Positions 48,147 through 57,121 are shown, counted from the stretch's first letter. The stretch is DNA of 64,000 bases from JAGNZR01 sp051656905 (GCA_051656905.1 JBOFJQ010000015.1:1-64000); one strand, 5' to 3'. A program made the numbers and translations. The notes: generated by a model not told the origin, from the letters alone.

Positions 48147-48629
48147 ATGGAAAAACATCATAAAAGAAACGATGAAGAGTTACAAGGAGTATCTCTTTTA
48201 GGTGATCAAAAAGTAAAATATCCAACGGAGTATGCACCAGAAATATTAGAAACTTTTATAAATAAGCATCAGGGAAATGACTATATGGTTAATTTTACTT
48301 GCCCAGAATTTACAAGTCTTTGTCCAATGACAGGGCAGCCAGATTTTGCCAATATTACAATTTCTTATATTCCAAATGTAAGAATGGTAGAAAGTAAAGC
48401 TTTAAAATTATATTTGTTTAGTTTTAGAAATCATGGTGACTTTCATGAGGACTGCATGAATATTATAATGAAAGATTTAATAAAGGCTATGGATCCTAAA
48501 TATATAGAGGTATTTGGAGATTTCACACCAAGAGGTGGAATCAGTATTAAACCTTTTGTTACATATGGAATGAAGGGAACTAAGTTTGAAAGAATAGCTG
48601 AGGATAGATTAATTTCTAGGGGGTTATAA
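48147..48629 (+). CDS. queF: 7-cyano-7-deazaguanine reductase (preQ0 reductase)
   Basis: A 160-residue NADPH enzyme that reduces the nitrile preQ0 to preQ1. The catalytic Cys lies in SLCPMTGQPDFA near residues 55-66. The QueF motif region MVESKALKLYLFSFRNHGDFHEDC (near 75-98) binds NADPH. It is the short unimodular type. It is first after the preQ1 riboswitch, whose ligand is its product. ATG follows AAGGAG. Confidence 0.96.
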   Translation: MEKHHKRNDEELQGVSLLGDQKVKYPTEYAPEILETFINKHQGNDYMVNFTCPEFTSLCPMTGQPDFANITISYIPNVRMVESKALKLYLFSFRNHGDFHEDCMNIIMKDLIKAMDPKYIEVFGDFTPRGGISIKPFVTYGMKGTKFERIAEDRLISRGL

Positions 48630-48633
48630 ATAG

Positions 48634-49305
48634 ATGAAGGCATTAGTAATTTTCAGTGGCGGTCAAGATTCAACAACATGTTTAGGTTATGCTCTAAAAA
48701 AGTATGATCAAGTTGAAGCAGTTTCATTTATATATGGTCAAAAACATAATAAAGAGGTAGAGATAGCAAAGAAAATAGCAGAGGAGTTAAATGTAAAATT
48801 TCATACTATAGATCTTTCTTTCTTTAAAGATATTTCAGTTTCAGCACTGACAAGTGATGGAGATATGAACGGAGAACATCCTCTTAATAAAAATTTGCCA
48901 GCATCATATGTTCCTAATAGGAATGCGTTATTTATAACAATATCTCATGCTATGGCTCAAACAATAGGTGCAGGAGTTTTAATAACTGGAGTTTGCGAAA
49001 CTGATTTTAGTGGCTATCCAGATTGCAGAAATGATTTTGTAGTTAGTTTAGCTAAAAGCCTGAATATTGGAGCTGAATCAGATATATTTGTCGAGACTCC
49101 ACTTATGTATTTAGATAAGAAACAAACTTGGGAACTTGCAAGAGAAGTAGGAGTATTTGAACTTGTAAGAACAAGAACATTAACTTGCTACAACGGAGTA
49201 GAGGATTTAAATGAGTGGGGAATGGGATGTGGCCAGTGTCCATCTTGTAAACTAAGAGAAAAGGGCTATAATGAATTTATTAAGGGGGAAAACAGTGATA
49301 ATTAA
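48634..49305 (+). CDS. queC: 7-cyano-7-deazaguanine synthase
   Basis: A 223-residue ATP-dependent enzyme that turns 7-carboxy-7-deazaguanine and ammonia into preQ0. It has the PP-loop SGGQDSTTCL near residues 8-17 and a zinc site CGQCPSCKLR near 200-209. It starts 4 nt after queF and overlaps the next gene's GTG start. Confidence 0.97.
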   Translation: MKALVIFSGGQDSTTCLGYALKKYDQVEAVSFIYGQKHNKEVEIAKKIAEELNVKFHTIDLSFFKDISVSALTSDGDMNGEHPLNKNLPASYVPNRNALFITISHAMAQTIGAGVLITGVCETDFSGYPDCRNDFVVSLAKSLNIGAESDIFVETPLMYLDKKQTWELAREVGVFELVRTRTLTCYNGVEDLNEWGMGCGQCPSCKLREKGYNEFIKGENSDN

Positions 49306-49729
49306 AAAAACTGTAGAGTTTGACTCGGCACATTTATTAAGTAATCATATGGGTGGTTGTCAGAATTTACATGGACATACTTATAAGATGATTGTAGGAG
49401 TTTCAGACTCAAAAGATAACCTTATAAAGACTGGTTCATCAACAGGCATGATAATAGATTTTAAAGATTTGAAGAAAATTCTAAATGATTTAATTTCAAA
49501 ATTAGACCATGCTTTTATATATAATTCCACAGATGAGTTTCAAGTTAAGTTAGCAACTTTATTACAATCTGAAGGAAAAAGAACGTTTGAAATGAGCACA
49601 GAAACAACAGTTGAAAATATGACACAATTATTTATGACTATGTTAAAAAAAGAGATTCCTCATATCCATAGCATGGAAATTTGGGAGACTCCAACCTCTA
49701 GTTGCTATTTAGAAGCTACAGAAGTTTAA
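49295..49729 (+). CDS. queD: 6-carboxytetrahydropterin synthase
   Basis: A 144-residue T-fold enzyme making carboxytetrahydropterin from dihydroneopterin triphosphate, the product of FolE. The zinc histidines are in FDSAHLL and NLHGHTYK, and later HIHSMEIWETPTSS. The GTG at 49295 follows TAAGGGGG and overlaps queC by 11 nt. An upstream in-frame ATG at 49271 would add eight residues the family lacks. Confidence 0.93.
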   Translation: MIIKKTVEFDSAHLLSNHMGGCQNLHGHTYKMIVGVSDSKDNLIKTGSSTGMIIDFKDLKKILNDLISKLDHAFIYNSTDEFQVKLATLLQSEGKRTFEMSTETTVENMTQLFMTMLKKEIPHIHSMEIWETPTSSCYLEATEV

Positions 49730-49756
49730 TAACTTATAACTAATAAAGAGGTAATT

Positions 49757-50347
49757 ATGGAAAAATATAAAATAGATGAAATATTTAAGAGTATTCAAGG
49801 AGAAGGAGATAATTTTGGAAAAGAGTTCGTATTTGTTAGATTCTGTGGTTGCAATTATGATTGTAGTTGGTGTGATCAGCCGACTATATCTAATATCGAA
49901 GCAACAGAAGATGAGATAATTGATTTAGTTGAAAAAGAGGGGATAAAATCTGTTCTTTTTACAGGGGGAGAGCCAACCCTTCAACTGACGGAGAAACTTG
50001 TTAAGAGATTCAAAGATTTAGGTTATTATATTGCCATTGAAACTAATGGAAGTAATAATGTGCCTAATGGAGTGGATTATATAACTGTTTCTCCAAAAAT
50101 AGGTATGGGAAAAGATGTTGTATTAAAAGAGGTTTCTGAAGTTAGAGTTCCAGCAGATACCTTAGACATAGAAAAATATATACAAGTATATAATCAGATA
50201 AAAGCGGTAAAATATTTTTTAAGCCCTATATATTTAGAGAAAGAAGAGAGATTTGATTTTGAAACTTTAGCAAAAGTTTATGATGCTTTAAGAGGGTATG
50301 ATTTTAGAATCTCTATTCAACTTCACAAACTTATGGGGGTTAGATAA
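49757..50347 (+). CDS. queE: 7-carboxy-7-deazaguanine synthase
   Basis: A 196-residue radical SAM enzyme forming the deazapurine ring. The iron-sulfur cluster cysteines are in FCGCNYDCSWCDQP near residues 28-41 (C-x3-C-x2-C). FKSIQGEGDNFG near 10-21 is the usual QueE opening. FTGGEPTLQ near 68 binds SAM. It is fourth in the operon and ends 1 nt before the folE start. Confidence 0.96.
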   Translation: MEKYKIDEIFKSIQGEGDNFGKEFVFVRFCGCNYDCSWCDQPTISNIEATEDEIIDLVEKEGIKSVLFTGGEPTLQLTEKLVKRFKDLGYYIAIETNGSNNVPNGVDYITVSPKIGMGKDVVLKEVSEVRVPADTLDIEKYIQVYNQIKAVKYFLSPIYLEKEERFDFETLAKVYDALRGYDFRISIQLHKLMGVR

Positions 50348-50348
50348 A

Positions 50349-50867
50349 TTGAGTAAAGAGTTAGAAAATAAAATAAATATTGAAAATGAGATATCTTCAA
50401 TTTTAACTAAGATAGGTGAAGATATAGGAAGACAAGGCTTAGAGGATACTCCTCTAAGAGTTGCCAAAGCATATGGAGAAATCTTTGAAGGATATAGACC
50501 TTTTGAAGAGATTGTAAGCGTTAAAGAGTTTGACTTAGAAGAGAGTGTAGAGAGAGAAGTATCTATAGAAAACATACCTTTCTATTCTATGTGTGAGCAT
50601 CATATGCTACCTTTTTGGGGAACTGTAAATATAACTTATTATCCTAAGGGAAAAGTAATAGGATTAAGTAAAATACCAAGAATAATAAATTATTTTTCTA
50701 GAAGGCTTCAGCTTCAAGAGAGGCTTGCAGAGCAGATTGGGAAAAAAATAAATGAACTTACAGGAGCAGAGGTAAAAGTTGAAATGAGAGCTCGTCATAT
50801 GTGTATGGAGATGCGTGGAGTGAATACTTTTGGTAGTGAAACTGTTGTTAGATGTGAAATAAAATAA
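50349..50867 (+). CDS. folE: GTP cyclohydrolase I
   Basis: A 172-residue enzyme that converts GTP to dihydroneopterin triphosphate, feeding QueD here (and folate). It shows IGEDIGRQGLEDTPLRVAKAY near 21-41. The zinc Cys/His pair is in MCEHHMLPFWG near 84-94, and RHMCMEMRG closes the active site. The TTG at 50349 follows GGGGG by about 9 nt and gives the normal family N-terminus. The alternative ATG at 50298 would overlap queE by 50 nt. Placing folE last completes the GTP-to-preQ1 path in one transcript. Confidence 0.93.
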   Translation: MSKELENKINIENEISSILTKIGEDIGRQGLEDTPLRVAKAYGEIFEGYRPFEEIVSVKEFDLEESVEREVSIENIPFYSMCEHHMLPFWGTVNITYYPKGKVIGLSKIPRIINYFSRRLQLQERLAEQIGKKINELTGAEVKVEMRARHMCMEMRGVNTFGSETVVRCEIK

Positions 50868-50890
50868 GAGGAAATAGAATAAAATAGAAG

Positions 50891-50989
50891 GAACAGATTT
50901 AAGAATATTTTTATTTGATAGAATGATTTAAACCTTAAAAGGACTAAATTTTATATAAAGAAAGATATTCTTTTAATTGTTCTTTTTTT
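50891..50989 (+). promoter_or_regulatory. Structured leader with terminator before the GDT1-family gene
   Basis: Nested pairing: GAACA (50891-50895) with TGTTC (50978-50982), AAGAATAT (50901-50908) with ATATTCTT (50965-50972), and an inner hairpin CCTT-AA-AAGG (50933-50942). A T run (50983-50989) follows. The fold is bigger than needed for a simple terminator and lies 51 nt before the transporter start. Since UPF0016 genes are often under the Mn2+ riboswitch yybP-ykoY, a metal-sensing leader is attractive. That motif's conserved loop is not recognisable here. Alternatively it only terminates folE. Confidence 0.5.
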
Positions 50990-51039
50990 ATTATATATTA
51001 AGAGTGGTAAAAATAACTAAGAAAGAGTTAGGAGGAGAG

Positions 51040-52059
51040 ATGTTACAAGATTTTTTAAAAGCGTTTTCACTTATTTTATGTGCAGAGATGGGAGACAAAA
51101 CTCAAATAATAGCTTTGACTTTTGCAACAATGTATAGAATGAAGGATATACTTTGTGGAGTCGCTCTAGGAGCCGGATTAAACCATGCTATAGCAATAGC
51201 TCTAGGAGTTATGTTGACAAAGTTCATATCACTAGATTTTTTACAACTAATAGCTGGGGTAGTATTTATAATATTTGCGATTCTCTCTATATCATGTGAG
51301 GAGGAAGAGGATGAGAGTGATAGTAAGAAAAAATTAGGACCTATTTTTACAGTTGCTTTAGCTTTCTTTATAGGGGAGTTAGGAGATAAAACTCAAATTT
51401 CAGCACTGACTTTATCTTTAGATAGCAATTATCCACTATTTATACTATTAGGAACTACTTCTGGAATGATAGTAACATCTCTTTTAGGAATAATAATTGG
51501 AGGAAAACTTGGGAAAAAAATACCTGAGTTTCACTTAAAGGTACTAGCTTTTATTATATTTTTAGTTTTTGGATTAGAGAAGTTAAGTAGCTCAAAGTAT
51601 CTAAATTCTTTTGGGGTATACACGATTAAAGTCTTTGACGCTGTAATAATAATATTTGCATTGTATAAGCTGTATAAATTTTATGAATTTTCTAAGCAAG
51701 AAAAAGTTACGCTTTTACAAAAGAAAGCTGAAGAGTTGCATAATTTAAAGAGTGTAGTTTTTGAAAAAATGGAAAAAATATGCTTGAATGGTAAAGAGTG
51801 TACTAGTTGCATTGGGGAAAAATGTATCGTAAATTTTATAGAAAGCATTACAAAGGAATCATCTGAAAATAATAGTAAAATAACTGATGAAAAACTTAAA
51901 GAAATAGAGTTTTTAGTAGTTAGTAATCTTCATAAAAAAGAGTTTGTAAATGAAATATCTGATGAAATAAAACTATATGTAGAAAAATTTCCAGAGGAAA
52001 AAGAAAATATTTACATAAAGGCGCTAGAAGAATCTATAAAAAAAATTATCTCAGAATAG
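51040..52059 (+). CDS. GDT1/UPF0016-family divalent-cation transporter with a C-terminal extension
   Basis: A 339-residue membrane protein. The two family signature repeats are CAEMGDKTQIIALTFA near residue 14-29 and IGELGDKTQISALTLS near 109-124, each in a set of three hydrophobic segments. GDT1 homologues exchange Ca2+ or Mn2+ against protons; bacterial ones export Mn2+. From about residue 215, a charged, predicted cytosolic extension of about 120 residues is added. It includes a cysteine group CLNGKECTSCIGEKC near 248-262, absent from typical family members. The ATG at 51040 follows AGGAGGAG; an upstream in-frame start (50977) lies inside the terminator leader and is rejected. Confidence 0.85.
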   Translation: MLQDFLKAFSLILCAEMGDKTQIIALTFATMYRMKDILCGVALGAGLNHAIAIALGVMLTKFISLDFLQLIAGVVFIIFAILSISCEEEEDESDSKKKLGPIFTVALAFFIGELGDKTQISALTLSLDSNYPLFILLGTTSGMIVTSLLGIIIGGKLGKKIPEFHLKVLAFIIFLVFGLEKLSSSKYLNSFGVYTIKVFDAVIIIFALYKLYKFYEFSKQEKVTLLQKKAEELHNLKSVVFEKMEKICLNGKECTSCIGEKCIVNFIESITKESSENNSKITDEKLKEIEFLVVSNLHKKEFVNEISDEIKLYVEKFPEEKENIYIKALEESIKKIISE

Positions 52060-52200
52060 AACAATTTTATTTTATACGAGTAAAAAAAAATATAAAAGGG
52101 ATAAAATAAAAAAATCCATTTAAATTTATAGAATTTCCTTTTAATTTTAGATAATTTATTATATAATTAATAGTATAAAAAAAGCTTTTTGGAGGGAACA

Positions 52201-52425
52201 ATGATAGGTTTTGTAACAACAATCCTTTTCTTATCTGCATTAATTCTTATAGGTCTTGTACTAGTGCAACCAGATAGAAGTAACGGGATGACAGCTAGTA
52301 TGGGAGCTGGAGCATCGAATACGATATTTGGAATATCTAAAGATGGAGGACCACTAGCAAAAGCTACTACAGTAGCAGCGATAGTATTTATGCTTTCGGC
52401 TATGGTATTATATATTATAAAATAA
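52201..52425 (+). CDS. secG: Preprotein translocase subunit SecG
   Basis: A 74-residue inner-membrane protein that aids SecYE protein export. Two hydrophobic segments (FVTTILFLSALILIGLVLV and a C-terminal TVAAIVFMLSAMVLYII) flank a loop with QPDRSNGMTASMGAGASNTIFG, a good SecG pattern. The ATG at 52201 follows GGAGGGA; an upstream TTG (52189) would include the ribosome site. A TATAAT at 52158-52163 is a candidate promoter. A hairpin follows the stop. Confidence 0.93.
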   Translation: MIGFVTTILFLSALILIGLVLVQPDRSNGMTASMGAGASNTIFGISKDGGPLAKATTVAAIVFMLSAMVLYIIK

Positions 52426-52431
52426 TATGTA

Positions 52432-52460
52432 GGCGTGTTGATAGTTCAATACGCCTTTTA
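52432..52460 (+). terminator. Terminator of secG
   Basis: GGCGTGTTGA (52432-52441) pairs with TTCAATACGCC (52445-52455) with one mismatch, followed by TTTT. The rarA start is 23 nt later. Confidence 0.7.
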
Positions 52461-52482
52461 ACATATAAAGTTGGTGATTTTT

Positions 52483-53712
52483 TTGAATACACTTTTTAAA
52501 AGTAATGTTGATAATAGTGCACCATTAGCAATTAGGTTAAGGCCTAATTCTTTAGAGGATTTTATTGGTCAAGAAAAAATTCTATCAAAAGGAAAAGTAT
52601 TGAGAAGGATGATAGAAGGGAAAAATCTTAGTAATATGATTTTTTATGGACCTCCTGGAGTAGGGAAAACTACTTTAGGTAAAATAATATCTAAAGAACT
52701 TGAGTATAATTTCGAAACTTTAAATGCAACAACAGATGGAATCTCAGTATTGAAAGATATTGTAGAGAAAGCTAAGAAAAATTTAGAATTTTATGGGAAA
52801 AGAACAATTGTTTTTTTAGATGAAATACATAGATTTAATAAATTGCAACAGGATTCTCTTTTATCATCCACAGAGGCAGGAACTATAATTTTAATTGGAG
52901 CAACAACAGAAAATCCATATTATAATCTTAATAACGCACTACTTTCGAGAGTTTTAATTTTTGAATTTAAAACATTAACAGATGAGGATATTCATAAACT
53001 ACTAAAAAAAGCAGTTGACTATTTGAAGTTTGAAAATGTTTCAGAGGAGATTTTAAATATTATTGTGGAAGTAGCAAAGGGAGATTGTAGAGTTGCATAT
53101 AATTATTTAGAGCTTTATAGTAAATGTGACAAGGATATTCCCTTAGATGATTTAAAAGATATTTTTAGAGAACGGAGGGCTTCATTTCATAAAACTGAAG
53201 ACAAGTACAATATTATATCTGCAATGATTAAATCTACTAGAGGAAGTGATCCAGATTCAGCTCTTTATTGGATGGGAAGATTACTTGTTGGTGGAGAAGA
53301 CCCAAGGTACATAGCAAGAAGATTGATGATTTTAGCTAGTGAAGATATTGGAATGGCAAATCCACAAGCTCTTCTTATGGCTCATGCGGCTATGGATGCT
53401 AGTGAAAGAATAGGAATGCCAGAAATAAGAATAATATTAGCACAAACTATAATCTATTTAGCTATTTCAACAAAAAGTAATTCATGTTATAATGGCATAA
53501 ATAATGTTTTACAAGACATAGAAAAAGGTAATTTAGAAACTGTACCACCACATATAGATTCTCAGGCTTTTGGCTATAAATATCCACATGATTATTCAGA
53601 AAACTTTGTTTTACAAGAATATAGTTCAGAAAAACGTGAATATTATATTCCTGGGGATAATAAAAATGAAAAAATAATTAGAGAAAAATTAGAGAAACTA
53701 TGGAATAAATAA
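52483..53712 (+). CDS. rarA: Replication-associated recombination ATPase RarA (MgsA)
   Basis: A 409-residue clamp-loader-type AAA+ protein acting at stalled replication forks. It shows APLAIRLRPNSLEDFIGQEKIL near residue 12-33, Walker A GPPGVGKTT near 60, Walker B VFLDEIHRFNK near 110, sensor ATTENPYYNLN, and the C-terminal MgsA tetramerisation part (KSTRGSDPDSALYWMGRLL near 245-263). The TTG at 52483 is preferred over 52471 because the family N-terminus begins there and GGTG lies at the right distance. The choice is not certain. Confidence 0.93.
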   Translation: MNTLFKSNVDNSAPLAIRLRPNSLEDFIGQEKILSKGKVLRRMIEGKNLSNMIFYGPPGVGKTTLGKIISKELEYNFETLNATTDGISVLKDIVEKAKKNLEFYGKRTIVFLDEIHRFNKLQQDSLLSSTEAGTIILIGATTENPYYNLNNALLSRVLIFEFKTLTDEDIHKLLKKAVDYLKFENVSEEILNIIVEVAKGDCRVAYNYLELYSKCDKDIPLDDLKDIFRERRASFHKTEDKYNIISAMIKSTRGSDPDSALYWMGRLLVGGEDPRYIARRLMILASEDIGMANPQALLMAHAAMDASERIGMPEIRIILAQTIIYLAISTKSNSCYNGINNVLQDIEKGNLETVPPHIDSQAFGYKYPHDYSENFVLQEYSSEKREYYIPGDNKNEKIIREKLEKLWNK

Positions 53713-53733
53713 AATTGAGATAGGAGGGAAAAC

Positions 53734-54972
53734 ATGGAGTTAATAAAAGGTGTTAGAGGAACAAAAGATATATATGGAAAAGAAGGTATAAAATTTAATC
53801 ATATAAACAAAATTGCAGATGAATACTTTAGTAATTACGGATTTGAGATGATTAAAACTCCAATTTTTGAAGAGACACAACTTTTCAAAAGAGGTATTGG
53901 TGAAGGTACAGACGTTGTTGATAAAGAGATGTATACTTTCATAGATAAAGGAGATAGAAGTTTAACACTAAGACCAGAAGGAACAGCATCTGTTGTAAGA
54001 TGTTATTTAGAAAATAAAATTTATGCGAAAGAAGACGTAAGTAGATTTTATTATATGGGATCTATGTTTAGATATGAGAGACCACAAGCTGGTAGACAGA
54101 GAGAGTTTAATCAGTTAGGAGTTGAAGTACTTGGAGAATCATCACCAATTTTAGATGCTGAAAATATTGCTATGGCATATAAGTTTTTAGAAAAAATTGG
54201 AGTATCTGATTTAGAAGTAACAATTAACTCAGTTGGTGAAAATGAGTCAAGAGTAAGATATAGACAAGCTTTACTAGAATTTTTAAATCCTGTTAAAGAG
54301 GAATTATGTGAAGATTGTAAAAATAGAATGGAGAAAAATCCATTAAGAGTTTTAGATTGTAAAATTGAAAAATGTAAATCTAAAATTGTAGATGCACCTA
54401 GTATAATAGACTCTTTAGCTCCTGAAGAAAGAGAGCACTATGAAGCTGTAAAAAAATATTTAACTATATTTGGTGTTAAATTTAGAGAAGATTCAAGACT
54501 TGTAAGAGGATTAGATTATTATTCTAGTACTGTTTTTGAAATAGTAACTAATAAATTAGGATCTCAAGGAACTGTTTTAGGTGGGGGAAGATACGATAAC
54601 CTTTTAAAACAACTTGGTGACAAGGAGATTCCAGCATTTGGTTGGGCAGCTGGAGTTGAAAGAATGATGATGTTAATGAGTAATTTTGAAGATAAAAACC
54701 CAGATTTATATATTGCATGGTTAGGGGAAGCTACAAGAGAAACAGCAATGAAGATAGCCAATGATTTAAGAGCAGATGGTAAAAGAGTTGTTATTGAATA
54801 TAATGAAAAAGGTATGAAACCTCATATGAAAAAAGCTGATAAAATTGGAGCAAAGTATGCTTTGATTATTGGTGAAGATGAAATGAAAAATGGTAAGTAC
54901 ATATTAAAAGATTTTACAAATAGAGAGCAAGTAGAAGTTGCTTTAGAAGAGATAAAGGGGAGATTAAAATGA
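53734..54972 (+). CDS. hisS: Histidyl-tRNA synthetase
   Basis: A 412-residue class II synthetase. Motif 1 is near FEETQLFKRGIGEGTD, motif 2 lies in YYMGSMFRYERPQAGRQREFNQLG near 110-133, TLRPEGTASVVRCYLE binds ATP, the histidine-specific site is RGLDYYSSTVFEI near 258-270, and motif 3 is AFGWAAGVERMMMLM. The anticodon-binding domain fills the last 90 residues. It overlaps aspS by 4 nt, so the two are translationally coupled. Confidence 0.98.
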   Translation: MELIKGVRGTKDIYGKEGIKFNHINKIADEYFSNYGFEMIKTPIFEETQLFKRGIGEGTDVVDKEMYTFIDKGDRSLTLRPEGTASVVRCYLENKIYAKEDVSRFYYMGSMFRYERPQAGRQREFNQLGVEVLGESSPILDAENIAMAYKFLEKIGVSDLEVTINSVGENESRVRYRQALLEFLNPVKEELCEDCKNRMEKNPLRVLDCKIEKCKSKIVDAPSIIDSLAPEEREHYEAVKKYLTIFGVKFREDSRLVRGLDYYSSTVFEIVTNKLGSQGTVLGGGRYDNLLKQLGDKEIPAFGWAAGVERMMMLMSNFEDKNPDLYIAWLGEATRETAMKIANDLRADGKRVVIEYNEKGMKPHMKKADKIGAKYALIIGEDEMKNGKYILKDFTNREQVEVALEEIKGRLK

Positions 54973-56747
54973 TTTACAGAACTCATAATCTTGGAGAGTT
55001 GAGAAAAGAAAATATTGGACAAGTAGTAACACTTTCTGGTTGGATTGACACAAAAAGAGATTTAGGTGGATTAACATTTATTGACTTAAGAGATAGAGAA
55101 GGATTGACTCAAATAGTTTTTGATATTGATGTAGCTGCTAAAGAAGTAGTAGAAACTGCTCAAAAATTAAAAAATGAATCAGTTATAAAAGTTGTTGGAA
55201 CAGTAAAAGAGAGATATAGCAAAAATACAAACATTCCAACAGGAGAAGTAGAAATATTTGCTACGGAATTAGAGATATTAAATCCAGCAGATGTACTTCC
55301 ATTCCAAGTAACAGGAAATGAAAATGTTAGTGAAACAATGAGACTTAAATACAGATATTTAGATATGAGAAGACCTCAAATGATGAATAACTTAAAAATG
55401 AGACATAAAATGATCATGTCTATAAGAAATTATATGGATGAGCAAGGGTTCTTAGATGTTGATACTCCAGTATTAACAAAATCTACTCCAGAAGGAGCTA
55501 GAGACTTCTTAGTACCAAGTAGAATTAGCCAAGGTGAATTTTATGCACTTCCTCAATCACCACAAATTTTTAAACAATTATTAATGATTGGTGGAATTGA
55601 AAAGTACTTCCAAATAGCTAAATGTTTTAGAGATGAAGATTTAAGAGCAGATAGACAGCCAGAGTTTACTCAACTTGATATAGAGATGTCATTTGTTGAG
55701 CAAAATGATATTATGGATACTATAGAAGGTTTAGCAAAAAGAGTATTTAAAAATGTAACAGGAGAATCAGCTGATTACTCATTCCCAAGAATGCCTTATG
55801 CAGAAGCTATGGAAAGATTTGGTTCTGATAAGCCAGATGTTAGATTTGGTGTAGAATTAAAAGATCTTTCTGATATAGTTAAGACAGCTGGATTCCAAGC
55901 TTTTAAAACTTGTATAGAGAACGGAGGAGTTGTTAAGGCTATAGTTGCACCAGGAGCTTCTGAAAAGTTCTCAAGAAAGGTTTTAGACGAGTATCAAGAG
56001 TATGCGAAAACATATTTCGGAGCTAAAGGAATGGCTTATATTAAGCTGACAGAAGAGGGAGTAACATCTCCTCTTGCAAAATTCTTTACTGAAGATGAAA
56101 TGAACGCAATAATAGCAAGAACAGAAGCTAAAAAAGGAGATGTAATCCTTATTATTGCTGATGTTAAGAAAGTAGTATATGGTTCTTTAGGAGCACTTAG
56201 ATTAAGAATAGGAAAAGAGTTAGATTTAATTAATAACGATGAGTATAAATTCTTATGGGTAGTAGACTTCCCAATGTTTGAATATTCAGAAGAAGAGCAA
56301 AGATATCAAGCTCAACACCACCCATTCACATCTATAAAACCTGAAGATATGGAAGCTTTCATGGGTGGAGAGATGGAAGAAATAAGAACTAACTCATATG
56401 ATATGGTTTTAAATGGTTCTGAAATTGGTGGAGGATCTATAAGAATTTTCAATCCAGAGATTCAAGCAAGAGTATTTGAAAAATTAGGATTATCATTTGA
56501 AGAAGCTAGAGAAAAATTTGGATTCTTTATAGATGCATTTAAGTATGGTGCACCACCTCATGGAGGACTAGCATTCGGAATTGATAGATGGTTAATGGTT
56601 ATGTTAAAAGAAACATCTATAAGAGACGTAATTCCATTCCCTAAAACAAATAAAGGTCAATGTTTAATGACTGAAGCTCCTAGTAAAGTTGATGAGAAGC
56701 AATTAAAAGAATTATCTTTAGAATTGCTAAAAGAGAACAAATTTTAA
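54969..56747 (+). CDS. aspS: Aspartyl-tRNA synthetase (bacterial type)
   Basis: A 592-residue class II synthetase. An N-terminal OB-fold anticodon domain (residues 1-105) is followed by the catalytic core with FLVPSRISQGEFYALPQSPQ near 178-197, FRDEDLRADRQPEFTQLDIE near 219-238, the bacterial GAD insertion (about 280-410) and motif 3 GLAFGIDRWLMVM near 535. Whether it also charges tRNA-Asn depends on gatCAB elsewhere; the sequence does not show it. The 418-nt gap after it holds the 6S RNA candidate. Confidence 0.97.
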   Translation: MIYRTHNLGELRKENIGQVVTLSGWIDTKRDLGGLTFIDLRDREGLTQIVFDIDVAAKEVVETAQKLKNESVIKVVGTVKERYSKNTNIPTGEVEIFATELEILNPADVLPFQVTGNENVSETMRLKYRYLDMRRPQMMNNLKMRHKMIMSIRNYMDEQGFLDVDTPVLTKSTPEGARDFLVPSRISQGEFYALPQSPQIFKQLLMIGGIEKYFQIAKCFRDEDLRADRQPEFTQLDIEMSFVEQNDIMDTIEGLAKRVFKNVTGESADYSFPRMPYAEAMERFGSDKPDVRFGVELKDLSDIVKTAGFQAFKTCIENGGVVKAIVAPGASEKFSRKVLDEYQEYAKTYFGAKGMAYIKLTEEGVTSPLAKFFTEDEMNAIIARTEAKKGDVILIIADVKKVVYGSLGALRLRIGKELDLINNDEYKFLWVVDFPMFEYSEEEQRYQAQHHPFTSIKPEDMEAFMGGEMEEIRTNSYDMVLNGSEIGGGSIRIFNPEIQARVFEKLGLSFEEAREKFGFFIDAFKYGAPPHGGLAFGIDRWLMVMLKETSIRDVIPFPKTNKGQCLMTEAPSKVDEKQLKELSLELLKENKF

Positions 56748-56862
56748 TAGTGGTTTTAAGAGCTAAAAAATGGAAAAAACGTTTCAGAAGAACTTAAATA
56801 GAACGTAAAATTTCAAAAAAACACATAAAATAAAAAATAAAATCAAAATAATAAAAAAAGGG

Positions 56863-56891
56863 TTGAAAAATAAAAATAATAATGCTATAAT
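56863..56891 (+). promoter_or_regulatory. Promoter of the 6S RNA candidate
   Basis: TTGAAA (56863-56868), a 17-nt spacer and perfect TATAAT (56886-56891); expected start near 56898. The stretch 56748-56862 before it is A-rich and has no feature. Confidence 0.75.
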
Positions 56892-56897
56892 TCCATT

Positions 56898-57121
56898 AAA
56901 TAAAAGGAAATCTGACTTACACGCTATTTTCAGGAGGTTTTGGGCCTAATGTCGTCTAGGGGACTGGCGCTGCTATCTTTAGTTCAGGGAAATCACGAAA
57001 CTTATAGTTTACGGATTCTGTATTTAGGTAGTAACTGGTTACCACCGTATTTTACTGGCGACTAAAACCGTAATGAAGGCGGTAAGTTGGATCTTTTAGA
57101 TGGGAACGTAGTTCCCTTTTT
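56898..57121 (+). ncRNA. ssrS: Probable 6S RNA
   Basis: A non-coding, relatively GC-rich island between aspS and argS with its own promoter and terminator. The ends pair into a long rod: TCTGACTTAC (56911-56920) with GTAAGTTGGA (57082-57091), CGCT with GGCG, and GGTTTTGG (56936-56943) with CTAAAACC (57062-57069). The apical arm is CTATCT (56973-56978) with AGGTAG (57026-57031), topped by an AAACT/AGTTT hairpin (56998-57011). Between lies a large internal bubble with a small GGT-TACC-ACC hairpin on its 3' side. Rod plus bubble plus apical arm is the 6S RNA architecture that mimics an open promoter and sequesters RNA polymerase. Recognition is structural, so another structured leader for argS remains possible. 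Confidence 0.6.

Noticed and set aside
47914..48237. Open frame of 107 codons on the minus strand
   Set aside because: It runs antisense through the queuosine promoter, preQ1 riboswitch and start of queF; its protein has low complexity and no recognisable family.
50891..50989. yybP-ykoY Mn2+ riboswitch before the GDT1-family gene
   Set aside because: The conserved loop sequences of that class were not found.
56898..57121. T-box leader controlling argS
   Set aside because: The conserved T-box sequence and specifier-loop features are not visible, and the RNA has its own strong promoter and terminator with long-range rod pairing.
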